64,000 nt of DNA from Diplosphaera chodatii (lineage: Eukaryota; Chlorophyta; Trebouxiophyceae; Prasiolales; Stichococcaceae), in contig JAALGY010000041.1 of the NCBI GenBank assembly GCA_032358165.1, positions 248,001-312,000 on the forward strand, given 5' to 3'. The position numbers were made by a program, and so were the translations under genes. The notes under the pieces were generated by a model that was not told the origin of the DNA, did no database searches, and saw nothing but the letters and a program-made list of their open reading frames with translations. Shown here in pieces: positions 35,344-46,451 of this stretch (position 1 is its first letter; every line of letters begins with the position of its first letter).

Positions 35344-35351
35344 TCACCGCT
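35318..35351. repeat. Perfect 17-bp tandem duplication across the OGG1 stop codon
   Basis: GCTCAGCATTCACCGCT occurs at 35318-35334 and again at 35335-35351. The second copy contains the complement of the OGG1 TGA (35344-35346). Confidence 0.9.
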
Positions 35352-38300
35352 TGGTCCTCCTCCGCCGCTGCTTTGGTTGCTGTGCCGGCGTCGCTGGCGC
35401 TGCCTCATCGCGATGCCCCGCCAGCTGCCGCTGCCGCCGCTTTGCTGTGGGCGTGGAGATGACCGCTGCTGATGCTGTGGTGCTGCCTACCACCTCGGTG
35501 GCCACCTCCACCTTTGCCCGAACCCCTACCGACTTGGAGCCTAAGCCGCTGTCATGCTGCGCAGTGGTGAGTGTGTGATCCATCTTCGCTGCCAGCAAGT
35601 CACGAGCAGTGTCTGATCCTGATGCTTCGCCGGCTGAGCCTCTGCCAGGTGTGCTTGGCGAAAGCGCTGCATCGTCCACAGGAGAAGTTGCGGTTGCATC
35701 TGTCCTGGCGGACGCAGCAGCCTCCTCCAGCAGGGTAGCAGCCGTGACGGCCGCCGCTGCTGCCGGCGTGGCTGCTTCTGCCTCTGCTGAGGCCGCTGCT
35801 GCTGTCTGCTTCCGTTTCTTGGCGGGCTTCCTGCTTCCGCCGGCCCGCAGGTGCTCCGGCAAATGCTCCTGCATCAACGGCCCAGCCCATCGATGCAGGG
35901 AATGCTGGGCAGTTGACCGTCCTTTGGGACAGCAACAGAAGACGCTAAGCAGCTCAATGAGCAGTCCATTTGCTTATTTGATGCAGGTGTGGACATTGTG
36001 TATGGGCAAAAGCATCAAGTGGGGGTGCACCTGTTGTGAGGCAAGCTCTGCAATGAACAGCGTGTTGTGCGCCCAGCCGGCGTACGGCCCAAAGCGCTCA
36101 ACAAATGCAGTCTCCACCGCCTCCATGACCTGGGAGAGCAGGCTGCTGTAATTTCTAAATTGTTAATTGTTACAAAATTGCACACGCTTCAGCGCACAGT
36201 GATGTACTATTGGGACACTACCAGCAGTACAGGCTGCCAATGTGGCGCCTCCTGGCAGCGCGCAGGGTTTGCAGCCACAGTACAGCGCCTCACAGTGTCG
36301 CATCCAAGCGAACGGGACCGGGCTTGACGTGCCTGCTTGTTGAGCGTCTTGCTGCGCAGGTGGGGCGCATAGTAGCGGCAGGCCAGCTGCCACACGTGCG
36401 TGTCCACCGGGATCGCACCCGCCTTGTCCAGCGAGAACAGGCACACGCACGCCGCCACCTGCGCACCAACACAGTGGCGTCTCAGCCCATGCTGCCCCGT
36501 GATGAGCGCCGTTGAAGACCTCATTGCCATGTTCAGCTGGCTGTGTGCTCGCACTCACACTCAGTAGAACCAGGAGCAAAGGTCGGACTCTATTGTCGCA
36601 AGCAGTGATACACACATCTCAGAATGCACTGCAAAGTCCGGTGGAGGAGGCTGCAAATACGGAATTGCTGTCCGTGCGCCACACCTTGGGTCCAATGCCG
36701 GGCAGCGTGCACAGCGCGGCAGCCGCCTCCGGGTACGGCACGTCCCGCAGGCCCAGCAGCCACGCCGCGCCGCCCTCCGGCCTTGCTGCCAGCTGCGCCA
36801 CGGATCCCGTGATGAACTTGGCCCTGTACTCCGCCGCACACAAGTCTGTCAGCAGGAATCGGCTTCCAGGTGCTGAATGCTCTCTGGCAGCATGTTCACA
36901 GAGGCAGGCGAGCGTGACAGCATAGCAATCAGCAGGGCAGCGCAGATCGGAGGGGAAGCATTGCTAGATCGTAACGACTGCTTGTCATAGACTCAAGCGC
37001 TGAGCATGGGGATTCCAATGAGCTTTCAGTGCTTGAGCTGACCAAATGCAACTTTCCGATGCCATCAGCTGCTGTCGCAAGCTTGACAAAGCTGTTGTAT
37101 TGCCATGCGGTTGCAGTTACACCGCTCTGCTTTAACTCTTACTTTTGCATTTTTCCTGTGTGTAGCTGTGCACCACCACACCTGTAGCCAAAGCCGCTGG
37201 CTCGCAGGTGCGCCTCTGTCGCCTCGCCCAGCTGCTGCAGGGTGGGGAAGGCATAGAACTCCAGGCCCGGCGCAGCGTCATCACCTGTGGCCACAAGGCT
37301 GGGCGATTGAGTACGGGACTGCTCGTGTTGAGGAGGGGCGGGCCCTTGCGCCAGGCCTGGCCTGAGGTTCAGATGACAGAGTGCAGAACTGCAGAGCGGT
37401 CACCTGCCGCGGCGTCGGTGGCGTGCAGGCGGGTGCCGTAGGTGCGGCACAGGGTCTCCACCATGCCGTGGATGCGGGAGATGTGGTTGTTGCTGCTGCA
37501 GATGAACTCGAAAGCGCACTCCAGGGGGTCCTGCCGCAGCACCCTCGCGCCTGCACCATGCACAGCGCTCAAAGTCGCCTGCCTACGGTGGAAGACTGGT
37601 AAGCTGATCATGTACACATGCTGTGTTGTCAGGAAACAATCGCTGCATGCACAGTACTCGTCTGACATCGGTGCTGCCCCTGCAGCTGAGGAACTGGCTG
37701 AAGACCCTGAACCTAGCATGCACCTGGGATATAGGGGTACACATCGCGGAAGCGCTTGTCTGCTTCAGCCCAGCCGGCTGCGAGCGGCGCCAGCCGCGTG
37801 TCCAGGTTGAAGTAGTCCCGCAGCGCCGTGGCATCCCCTGCAGGGTGGGCGCCGTCCCCCCGGGCCAGCACAACATACGACACGTCGTCCACCTGCTGCC
37901 GCAGCTTGAACTGCAGGCGATGTGAACACATCATCAGGGCAGAGAGCCACAATGTACTGTGTTTCACAGGGCAAGCCAGTCCTCCAGTGCATGGTGCGCA
38001 AGGCATTACTGCTTTGAACGATGACAGCCTCGGACAGGACGATGTTGCGCGCATCAAATACAGAGAGAAACGGTGCACTAGACAAAGCTCCTACCACGCG
38101 CTGGCCGATGACGCCGGTGTACTCATCGACCCCGGTCGCCCGCCACCTGAAGCTCTGCCCCGTCGGCAGCGTGAACCGCAGCTGCACCTCCTCTGCGGGT
38201 GCGCCCAGCCGCCGCCAGGACCTGTGATGTGAGAAGCTTGCTCAAGCCCGGTGGCGTTGCAAGGGCTGCGGTAGTTTGCTGAGGGCCAGCTCTAATGCTG

Positions 38301-38440
38301 GACCTGGTGCGTTGAGGTTCTGCCACATGCAACGTGCATGCTCACCCTTCAGACTTCAGATCGCCTGCTGGCAGCGCTGCAGCCGTAACCATGCCACGCT
38401 GAGGCTGCCCCGCCTCGGCAACCGCAACAGCGCTCGGCAT
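35344..38440 (-). CDS. OGG1: 8-oxoguanine DNA glycosylase/lyase
   Basis: Base-excision repair enzyme removing 8-oxoG. The ATG at 38438-38440 gives a short N-terminus ([20 protein letters not shown]). Then [30 protein letters not shown] (38221-38100), the conserved PSGQSFRW region. Then [30 protein letters not shown] with [11 protein letters not shown] (37900-37800); [30 protein letters not shown] (37550-37450), matching [39 protein letters not shown] (37265-37205); [20 protein letters not shown] (36840-36770). [12 protein letters not shown] (about 36715-36680) with [23 protein letters not shown] (36462-36395) is the HhH-GPD motif: the catalytic Lys is in GPKV and the catalytic Asp in [26 protein letters not shown] (36105-36040) ends the core. 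The tail (about 35880-35344) is an unusual Ala/Thr-rich, KR-rich extension ending [13 protein letters not shown], plausibly nuclear-targeting. Confidence 0.95.
36148..36181. other. AT-rich islet in an OGG1 intron
   Basis: About 34 bp of mostly A/T (AATTTCTAAATTGTTAATTG and following) in a GC-rich intron. The third such islet in the window. Confidence 0.4.
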
Positions 38441-39323
38441 CACAAGTGAGGGGTGCGGTGAAATGATGGAGCGCAGTGCTGATCTGCAGTTCCTGCGCTG
38501 GTCAGTCCGTTCCGGGCTGCTGGCAAGCCAGCTCTTGACGGCACAACTTGTCAGGCAGCGGCTGTGTGCGGCAGATGTCGGGTGCACAGTGAGTTTACTA
38601 CTGAGCGATACTGGCCAGGCCGCCGCCCGCCACATGCACTTTGCAGCCCAGGTGGCGACTGACCTCGTCGTCGCACAGCGCTTGGATGCCGCTGCGTTCA
38701 ACAGTGCATCATGCGTGCCAATGTGGTTGGTGCAACCTTCCCTGCTTCAGGCCAGCACGACTGGTAACAACGGCTCACAAGCACAAGCGACTCAGCAGCG
38801 GTTACGGTGCAGCAATTAGTTGCTGCAGCGAGAAATGCCTTTCAGTGCAACACTAGCGGTGTTCAAATATCTGGTTAGGCACACCAGCTGATTTCCCAGG
38901 TGCATGCATGCTGAGCGTCCCGAGTGTGTCCTCGTCCCAGAATGAGCTGCAAGTCCCGTCGTGCATGTCGATGCACCGCAAACTCCATCATAACGTACAT
39001 GTAAGCTCCTGACACGTGCTGCATCTAAGTTGCAGTGGCGAATGGCGGCCGCCTCATGCCACAGACCGAGATGCACCTGTCCCATGCATGCCTCGGCATG
39101 CAGAATTTTCGGCATCTAAGTCAACTTTACAGGGTTTGAGCTGCTTGCAATACTTTGTTGTGGAGACTTAGCCCCTGTGCATGGCTTCAGCAGCAATGTG
39201 TGCGGCGTGGCGCTCCTGACTGCTGCTAGCGGCGACTGCGGCAGTCTGAGCCGCTGTGCAGTGCTTGCTAACGTCGCAGCCAGCAGTCAGATTTTTTTTA
39301 GAAAAATAGCTGACGTGTTTGAG
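38441..39323. promoter_or_regulatory. Divergent intergenic region, OGG1 / GT47
   Basis: About 880 bp between the OGG1 ATG (-) and the GT47 ATG (+). A 118-codon plus frame at 38463 has no splice or family support. Nothing specific was recognised. It holds both promoters. Confidence 0.45.
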
Positions 39324-42300
39324 ATGAATGGCGTTGGCAGGTCGCGAAACGCTGCGGTCTGCCTCGCAATTTCCGTCGTTACCGTGCTGCTGCTAGTTTT
39401 CCTGCTGGGCTGGGATGGGCGTCTGAGGCCAGGTACGGGACAATACTATATAAAACTGTGTATCAGCATCGGGAACAGCAACTCCAAGCCGTGGAATGAC
39501 TGGCAACCTGCCGCACCTCATTTGTGATTTCAGCACCTGCAGGTAGCTGTTGCGGCATGGTGATGGCACAATCTAGACAGTGTCCACATCTGCAGGTTCA
39601 GCATGGGCGCTGGTACCCGCAAAGCACTATGACAACAGCACCGCCGCCACAGACGCCTGGGAGCATCCCGTTCAGTCGTCCGCACTCCTGGACCTGCTGC
39701 GTCGCGCACGACTCGCCCGGCATAGTCCACTGCTAGGCGCTTCTAACGGGGGAGATGAGGCGAATGCGAGGAGTGGACACGCTGCTGCAGCTCTCAGCAA
39801 CAATGCCAGCGCCAGCGTAGCAGGCACGAACCTATTTGCTGGCCTGATGCGAGGCCGCAGCAGCAGCAGCAGCAGCAGCAATGGCACTGCAGCAGCCGCT
39901 GCCACTGCACCCCGGGTAGGATTGCTTGCCACTGAGGGCCGAGCCATGGGCAGCATCTACGCCGGCCTGCTCCGGGGTGGCACTGGCAAGGGCAGGAGCA
40001 GCAATGGCAAGGGGACAGCAGGTGCACATTCTGCCAGACATGGGAGTGCTGGCATCGGCGGCGGTGCAGCTGCAGCTGGCGCTGCTGGCAGGATCATGAT
40101 TCGGATCCCGGAGGGCATTAATCACCAGTACGCCGGCAGGGGCTGCGCTGCAGGGTGCGAGAAGTGGGGCACCTGCGACCGAGAGCTGGGCGTGTGCAGG
40201 TACACATGTGAACTCGCACTCATAAACCTGTGTTCTATCTGGAAAAGTCATTCATATTTGTTGGTGTCGGTTCCGCTTTGTCCAGTTGCTTGGTGTCTGC
40301 TTCTGAAGGTCACCCTTCAGATACTGCTGAGCAGCAGGTGGTCAATGGGTTAACTGAAATGTGACAGGTGTCCTTGGGGGCGGCGTGGCCCCACCTGCGC
40401 TGAGCTGGCGCTACCGGCGTGCCGGCTGGTTGATGCAGAGGACGCCTGGATGAGGTGACCGCCAGCTGGTTGCTGCACGCTGCCACGTCGCGACGTGCCT
40501 TAACACGAGTTTCTGCTGCGAAGATCAGTGCAAGGTTTGCATGTGGACCCCTCTTATGTCAGCTGCGTCAGTTGGTGTTGCAGGTGTCCATTTGAGGGCG
40601 CCACCTGGCCGCGCGGCTATGTGCCGCAGGCGTCATGCGAGTGCCACCGCCAGTGCGCCGCCCACCTGAAGGTACCCTCAGCTGGCGGCTTGCATGGCGA
40701 CGGCTTGCCCTCTGTACGCTCATGATTTGCACAGGCGTGGTCAGCACCCGTATGCCTGCAGTCACTGTTCATGCCCTGTGCCAAGTCGCGAGGCCGTGCC
40801 CAACGAGTGTATCGTCAAGCATGCTCATGACTCAGCATACTGTACATCGTGAACAGGCGTTGGGGCACCAGGCAGCGGATATGAAGCCGCTGTTGAACGC
40901 CACAGAGGTGCGGTGCTTCGAGCGGGAGGGGCTGCCGGCGTCGCTGCAGCTGTCTGCATTCCCGGCGCAGCAGGAGAAGGGCGTGCGCTACTTCCGTGGC
41001 AGCATCCCCGAAACCCAGGTGCTGCCAGTTGCCGACTGGAGCCTGGTGTGCTGGATGCCTGAACTTCGAACAGGTGCGCACCCTGGCACCACATTGCCAG
41101 CAAGACACCCATGTGCAATCCCGCGTCATTTGCAGCTGCTGGTTTGCATCTTCTGCAGACGGCCACGACTCACGATGATGTTGCCAGCGGCTGGCGCTAC
41201 TGGAGCAACCTGACAAAGGCGTCAAACCACAACCAAGAGCTGAGACCCCTGCAGGTGATGGTCGAGTTTGGTGTGTGTCATCCTCCGCGTGGGGTGGTGA
41301 CCATCAGGGCCTCAATGCAGCGTTCCCACAGAAGGGCTTGATGAAGTTGCTGGCAAGTTTGCATGGTCATGAGAGGCCAGGGATTCCACACATCAATGAG
41401 CGGCTCGACCTCATGACTATGCCGTCTTGTGGTGCAGGACTGTGCCGGCAACTGCAGCTACGCCGGCGCCTGCATGCTGTGGCGTAATGCGCCCCGCGGC
41501 TGGTACAACGAGGATGATGCTGAGCCGGCGCCTGGACCAGTTGCCGACCTCTCAGCCAATGGCACCCGCGCATTGGACTCAGATGACAGCTCAGCACGGC
41601 TGCCACTGCTAGCAATTGGCACGGGGGCTGCACGAACATCGTCTGAGTACCCCAAGTGCATCTGCTTCCCCGGCCTAGGGGTTGGTAGCCGGCACCTCAC
41701 GCATGCACCTGCATCTGCTGGACCTTGGCTTTTTGCAGGACTTAGCACATGATCTTGTGTATTGAAACCGCCATGCTCATTGCATGACATTGCTGACGAG
41801 ATGGGAACCGACTTGGGACCCATCTCGTAGATGTGAGTGGTGCAATGAGCATGGATGCTGCTGTCACAGCAACAGGCAGCAGCGCATTGGGTGCAAATGA
41901 TGACTTGCTACTAGGTGGCCCAGAAAGCTCCATCATGTTGCAGGGCAACGACTGCAGCGCGCGATACGGCCTGGGCACGGCGTACGACGCCTGCCCCGGC
42001 GGCTGCAGCGGGCGCGGGGAGTGCGCCATGGGCTTCTGCCGCTGCACAGGCGGCTACTTCGGCGCCGACTGCAGCCGCTCCAGGGTGTGGTCCCTAATAT
42101 GGCAGCCCTGCAGCGATGTCACACGCATGCTACAAGCGCCTGCTGTGTGTTCGAGGCCGTGTCGATTTGCCTGCGAGTATGTACCCGCAGAGTGTGCGCA
42201 TGCGCTCAGACCTTTGCAGATGCGCCAATGTCTTGAGATGATGAGTGGTGGATGTGCAGGTATTCCCTGGGCCGCAGCTGCGCCCGGCCGACCGCCTGCG

Positions 42301-45300
42301 CATCTTCATCTACGAGCCACCCCATGAGCTGGTGCAGGTACAACATGGGACTCGAACACCATAGTCGGCTGCTGATATCTGCTGGCTGAAGTTTTCTGCT
42401 TGGGGTCCTGAATCTGCCCTGTTATCCTAAGTGGCTGCTACAGGCCTTGGCATGGCCAACCGTTGTTGAGCGGTGATCAAAAATCAACACTGCTCCTTTC
42501 ACTGCAGGCGTGCTGCCACAGTGTCCTGCTTGTGGTTGTTCACCGTCCAAAGCTTTCACCACCTGGTCTATCCTGTGTCAGGCGTGGGTGGCGGAGCGCA
42601 ATACCGGCTTCCCAAATTACATCGGCTACCGCCTCTTTTTACATGTGCGCCATGATGCATGATGTGACTTCAGTCATCCCGCCATCATACTCATCAACAC
42701 GGTTCCAGCACAGCACGAGCTGCCCAACACCTTGGCTTGACTTTGTATTGGATCATCGTCAAGATGTGTAAACACACACCTAGTGACTCAGGTCTTCACA
42801 TCCCTGGCAGGCACTGCGTTCTGACTGGAGCATTCGCACAGAGAATCCCTTCGAGGCCAACCTGTTCCTGGTCCCTGCTCAAACGTGCGTTGACCCCTGG
42901 AAGTGGTTGGTCTCCTGGTATCAGCATGTTTGCACTGGTCACTCCACCACCTGGGCATACTTCTCAGCTGCCATGGCGTGATGTGTGTGTATGTGACACC
43001 CTTTGCAGGTTTTCCTTTGCCGACAACCTGGGCTTCTACCATGGTCACGCTGCCAAAGTGGTGGACTGGGTCAGAACCACATGGCCCTTCTGGAACGCGT
43101 CTGGCGGCAGCGACCATGTCTTGTGGTGGCCTGCAGACCAGGTACCCTGAAACCCTAAACCACTCGACCGTGCCCGAGCTCGTCAATGATGCCATCACAT
43201 AGTGCATTATGGTGTGCTATGTTTTGCCTCCGCAGGGCTATGCAAGGTACCAACCATATCCACCAGGTGTGGTGCGGTGCCGCAGCAGGCAGTGCCGAAC
43301 AAGCTACACACGCTCCAGTCAGCCTGTGATCTGGTGCATGCACTTTCACAAGCAGTTCTTCTGCGCAACCAATGCATCCAGAGCAGCGGTCTGTCTCCTC
43401 TCTATGCAGATCCGTATGGAGAAGACTATAGGCGGCTGCAGGCTCCTGTGAAGATGACGCACTTCTGCTACAGCGGCCCCAGCACCGGGAATGGCACTGA
43501 CTTGCGCGCCAGGTGGGCAGCTCGATGCATGGTCAGGCACCCAGGCCACCGTTGTGTGCTGGTGCAACATCACCTTATATTGTGAAGGTGAAGGGCAGCA
43601 GCCTACTTGGTCAACTACCATGGAGTCTGGACGATGCATGCTGCATGCAGGTACGGCGACAGCTGGTACGGTCCGGGGTGGGCCGCCGGCGAGCTGTTCA
43701 GGCCGAGCCGTGACGTATGCGCGATGCCTTTCAGCGCCACGGACGTGCGGGAGGATGCGCTGACCACATACGCCAACGTCACGGTGCGCGCTGGCTGTAC
43801 ATTTGCCAGATGTGTCTTGCGGCAGCTCAGCAGTACTAGGATGCACTTCGATTCTTCTGATATGTGACAAGGCACAACATGCTGGGGCAGATACGCCATT
43901 TGCATTGGTCACCCTTGTCAGCGAGCACAGCAATGGCTGCAGTGGCAGAAGCCTGCACCATGGGGACACCAGTTGTGGACTGAGTCCCCATATTCAGGTA
44001 CTCTGTGGTCGCACCCATTGCTGCTGACAGGCACAGCAACAAGCACACCACGTACCCCTTGTTGCGATTTGTGATTAGGGCGCAGGCGGCCGCCTGCTGC
44101 GAGCCTGCGACTGCACATGCACACACATGCTGTTTGCAAGCCAGTAGGCCATTCCCCCACCAGACGCCTGCCACAGGACTTGAACACCTCTTGCAGGACG
44201 CGCCAGCAGCGAGGATAGATCCGAAGCATCTGCCGCTGGGCAACAGGACCACGCTGCTATACTTCCTGGGCAGCGTGCCAAAGATGTGGCGCGTCAACGG
44301 CACCCTGCTGGCGGCCAATGGCCAGTACAGCGGCGGCGCGCGGCAGGCACTGGATCTGTAGTCTTTTGGCAGTTTTCACCTCACCTGTCACTTGATGCCT
44401 GAGTGCTGCCATGGTACCTGGCGGCGCTGCATGAACTCGGTACCACAGTAGCGCACCCAAGGTACCCCTCCTCTTTGCCATGTTCGTGCTTGTCATGTTC
44501 TTAGCTTGCATCCACATTCGTGCCTGGGCCGCTGATCTGCTGCAGCTCTTGTGCCGTCTGCTCACACAGACGGCTCACCAGTTCCTGCAGACGCGCTGCA
44601 CAGGGTGGTGCACATTGTCAAATGCATGACATTTTCAGGAAGCGCAGTATCCACAGCGTCACACCCAAATATCAGACGCGCTTCGTAGTAATACTCGTAA
44701 ATTCCGTGATCATCACAGGCGCTGGCGGCACACCACAGTGACACCCCCGGCTTCCGGGTGGCGTACAAGCGGAGGGCCACGCCGTTGCAGCCGCCGCTGC
44801 GGCCAAACCATGTGGAGATGCGCGACGCCACCTTCTGTTTTTGCCCCTCCGGACATGGTGCGCGTAAGCTGCAACCAGGCGTCAGATGATCCGAGCATGT
44901 GATACTGCATGAAGTGGTGTGTGCTTGCAGAGGGGATCATGATGTATGTGCTTGCAAGTCACACTTCCTGCAGTCCTGCCAATGCTGCATGCCTTGCTCT
45001 GCTGTCCAGCAGGCTTTGGCATGCGCATTATGGAGGCCGTGGCATACGGCTGCATCCCAGTCATCGTGCAGGTAGGTGTAGATCAGTGTGCAACTGCGAT
45101 GTGGCCCACCAGGGCGCACGCTGTCAAGAGTCCACAGTGATTACTTGCTGACAGTCGTACATGCAGAACTGAACAATGCTTAGTACTGCAGTGCTACATC
45201 GATTGAGTGTGTCTTCTTGCAATCTGCAGGACGATGTGCAGTCCTTCCTGGAGTCGGTATTGCCCTTTGAGCGCTTCTCGCTGCGGCTGCCCAAGTGCGA

Positions 45301-45947
45301 GATCCCGCAGCTGGCCAGGATCCTGCGATCCATCAATGCTACCGAGGTGGCGAGGTTACAGGTCAGCCCCTTGTTGACTCCATAGTAGATCTGGCTTCGA
45401 CCTGTCAGTTACTGTCGGTTCGAGCACCACCGACCATGCATAACATCAGCAACAACAGCATCAACACTGCACCACTTCATGGCTTATGCCCTGCGACGGT
45501 AAACATTGGCTTTTCGATTGCCCGCTTTGATGCACAGTGGGGACTGGGGGACTACCACCGCGCGTTTGTGTGGGAGGGGGGCTGGGGGCGGGAGCACCCT
45601 GGCGCGCCATACGGCCTCGCCTACAACTGGTGCGCACTTGCATATCAGACAATGTACAATCAGTCCTCGCACCCAGGCGCCAACCCAGCTGGCAGGTTTG
45701 TTCACACGGGCAGAAGGGGCTGCGTCTCCACAGCACCACGTGCGCCTACATCTGCAGCAAATGAGGCAACTCAGGATAGCCCTCTGCACGCTGCAGGACC
45801 ATCGCGGCTCTGGAGAAATCCCTGGCATCAGTCCGTGCGGAGGCGAGGCTGCAGGAGGCTACAACGCTGCGGGCGTGGTGGCACCGGCAGCCTGCCGTGC
45901 CATCAAAGGGCGGCAACAAGCGCCAGCTCCTGAGCTGGCTGCGATAA
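39324..45947 (+). CDS. EGF-like/exostosin (GT47) glycosyltransferase, type II membrane protein
   Basis: The ATG at 39324 gives a signal anchor (AAVCLAISVVTVLLLVFLLG) typical of Golgi glycosyltransferases. A Ser/Ala/Gly-rich stem follows (39595-40110, with a poly-Ser CAG run). Cys-rich EGF-like exons come next: CAAGCEKWGTCDRELGVCR (40145) and CPWGRRGPTCAELALPAC (40372); LNTSFCCEDQCK; CECHRQCAAHLK; DCAGNCSYAGACMLW (41441); CPGGCSGRGECAMGFCRCTG GYFGADC (41993-42073). The exostosin domain starts at about 42290 with DRLRIFIYEPPHELV. It continues with NPFEANLFLVPAQT (42847), FYHGHAAKVVDWVRTTWPFW (43034) with DHVLWWPADQ, APVKMTHFCYSG (43440), RDVCAMPFSATD (43709), TLLYFLGSVPKMWRVNGTLL (44254), FRVAYKRRATPL (44751) with FCFCPSGHG, GFGMRIMEAVAYGCIPVIVQ (45012), then FLESVLPFERFSLRLPKCEI (45247). 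The last two exons, 45538-45629 (WGLGDYHRAFVWEGG) and 45797-45947 (TIAALEKSLASVRAEAR ... LLSWLR-stop), end the protein. GT47 members act on wall polysaccharides or glycoproteins; the acceptor is unknown. Confidence 0.9.
39858..39880 (+). repeat. CAG/AGC trinucleotide run encoding poly-Ser
   Basis: About eight AGC units in the stem region of the GT47 protein. A likely length-variable site. Confidence 0.85.
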
Positions 45948-46451
45948 GTGTGCATGGCCAACGCGGCTGGGCGGCTGTACCACGCGGGGCACGGGCGCAT
46001 CAGCGGTGCATGCAGCGGTACAGTGACAAAGCTCCTGGCGGTCCACTTGACGTGGCTGTATGCGATCCTGGGCTGCAAGGTTCACAGCATTAGCTTGCAC
46101 CTCAAATACTGCCTGCCTGGCGCTGGGCCTTGCATTCTGACAGCAGCAGATGGCGGCTGTGCACCATTAACGACGGAACCATCATGGTGCATGATGTTCA
46201 TGATCGTCTCCCAACAGTCTGATCAAACCTGACGAGCTGAGTTATGGCATATGGGCTTTGGTAGTCGTAATAATGACTTGCCACAGTGCGGGACCACCTT
46301 TGAGAATGTTGCATCGCTGCCTGACACCCGTCCACAGCAGATCCGCCAATTCATCATTCGGCGGAAATCGAGGTGGTGCCGATCTATATTCTGCAATGCT
46401 GTACCAGACTGCCACACATACTCAGCTGGAAACTTCGGGCTTCACACTTTC
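45948..46451. other. Intergenic, GT47 to ABM gene
   Basis: About 500 bp on the same strand. It should hold the GT47 3' UTR and the next promoter. No distinct element was recognised. Confidence 0.45.
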
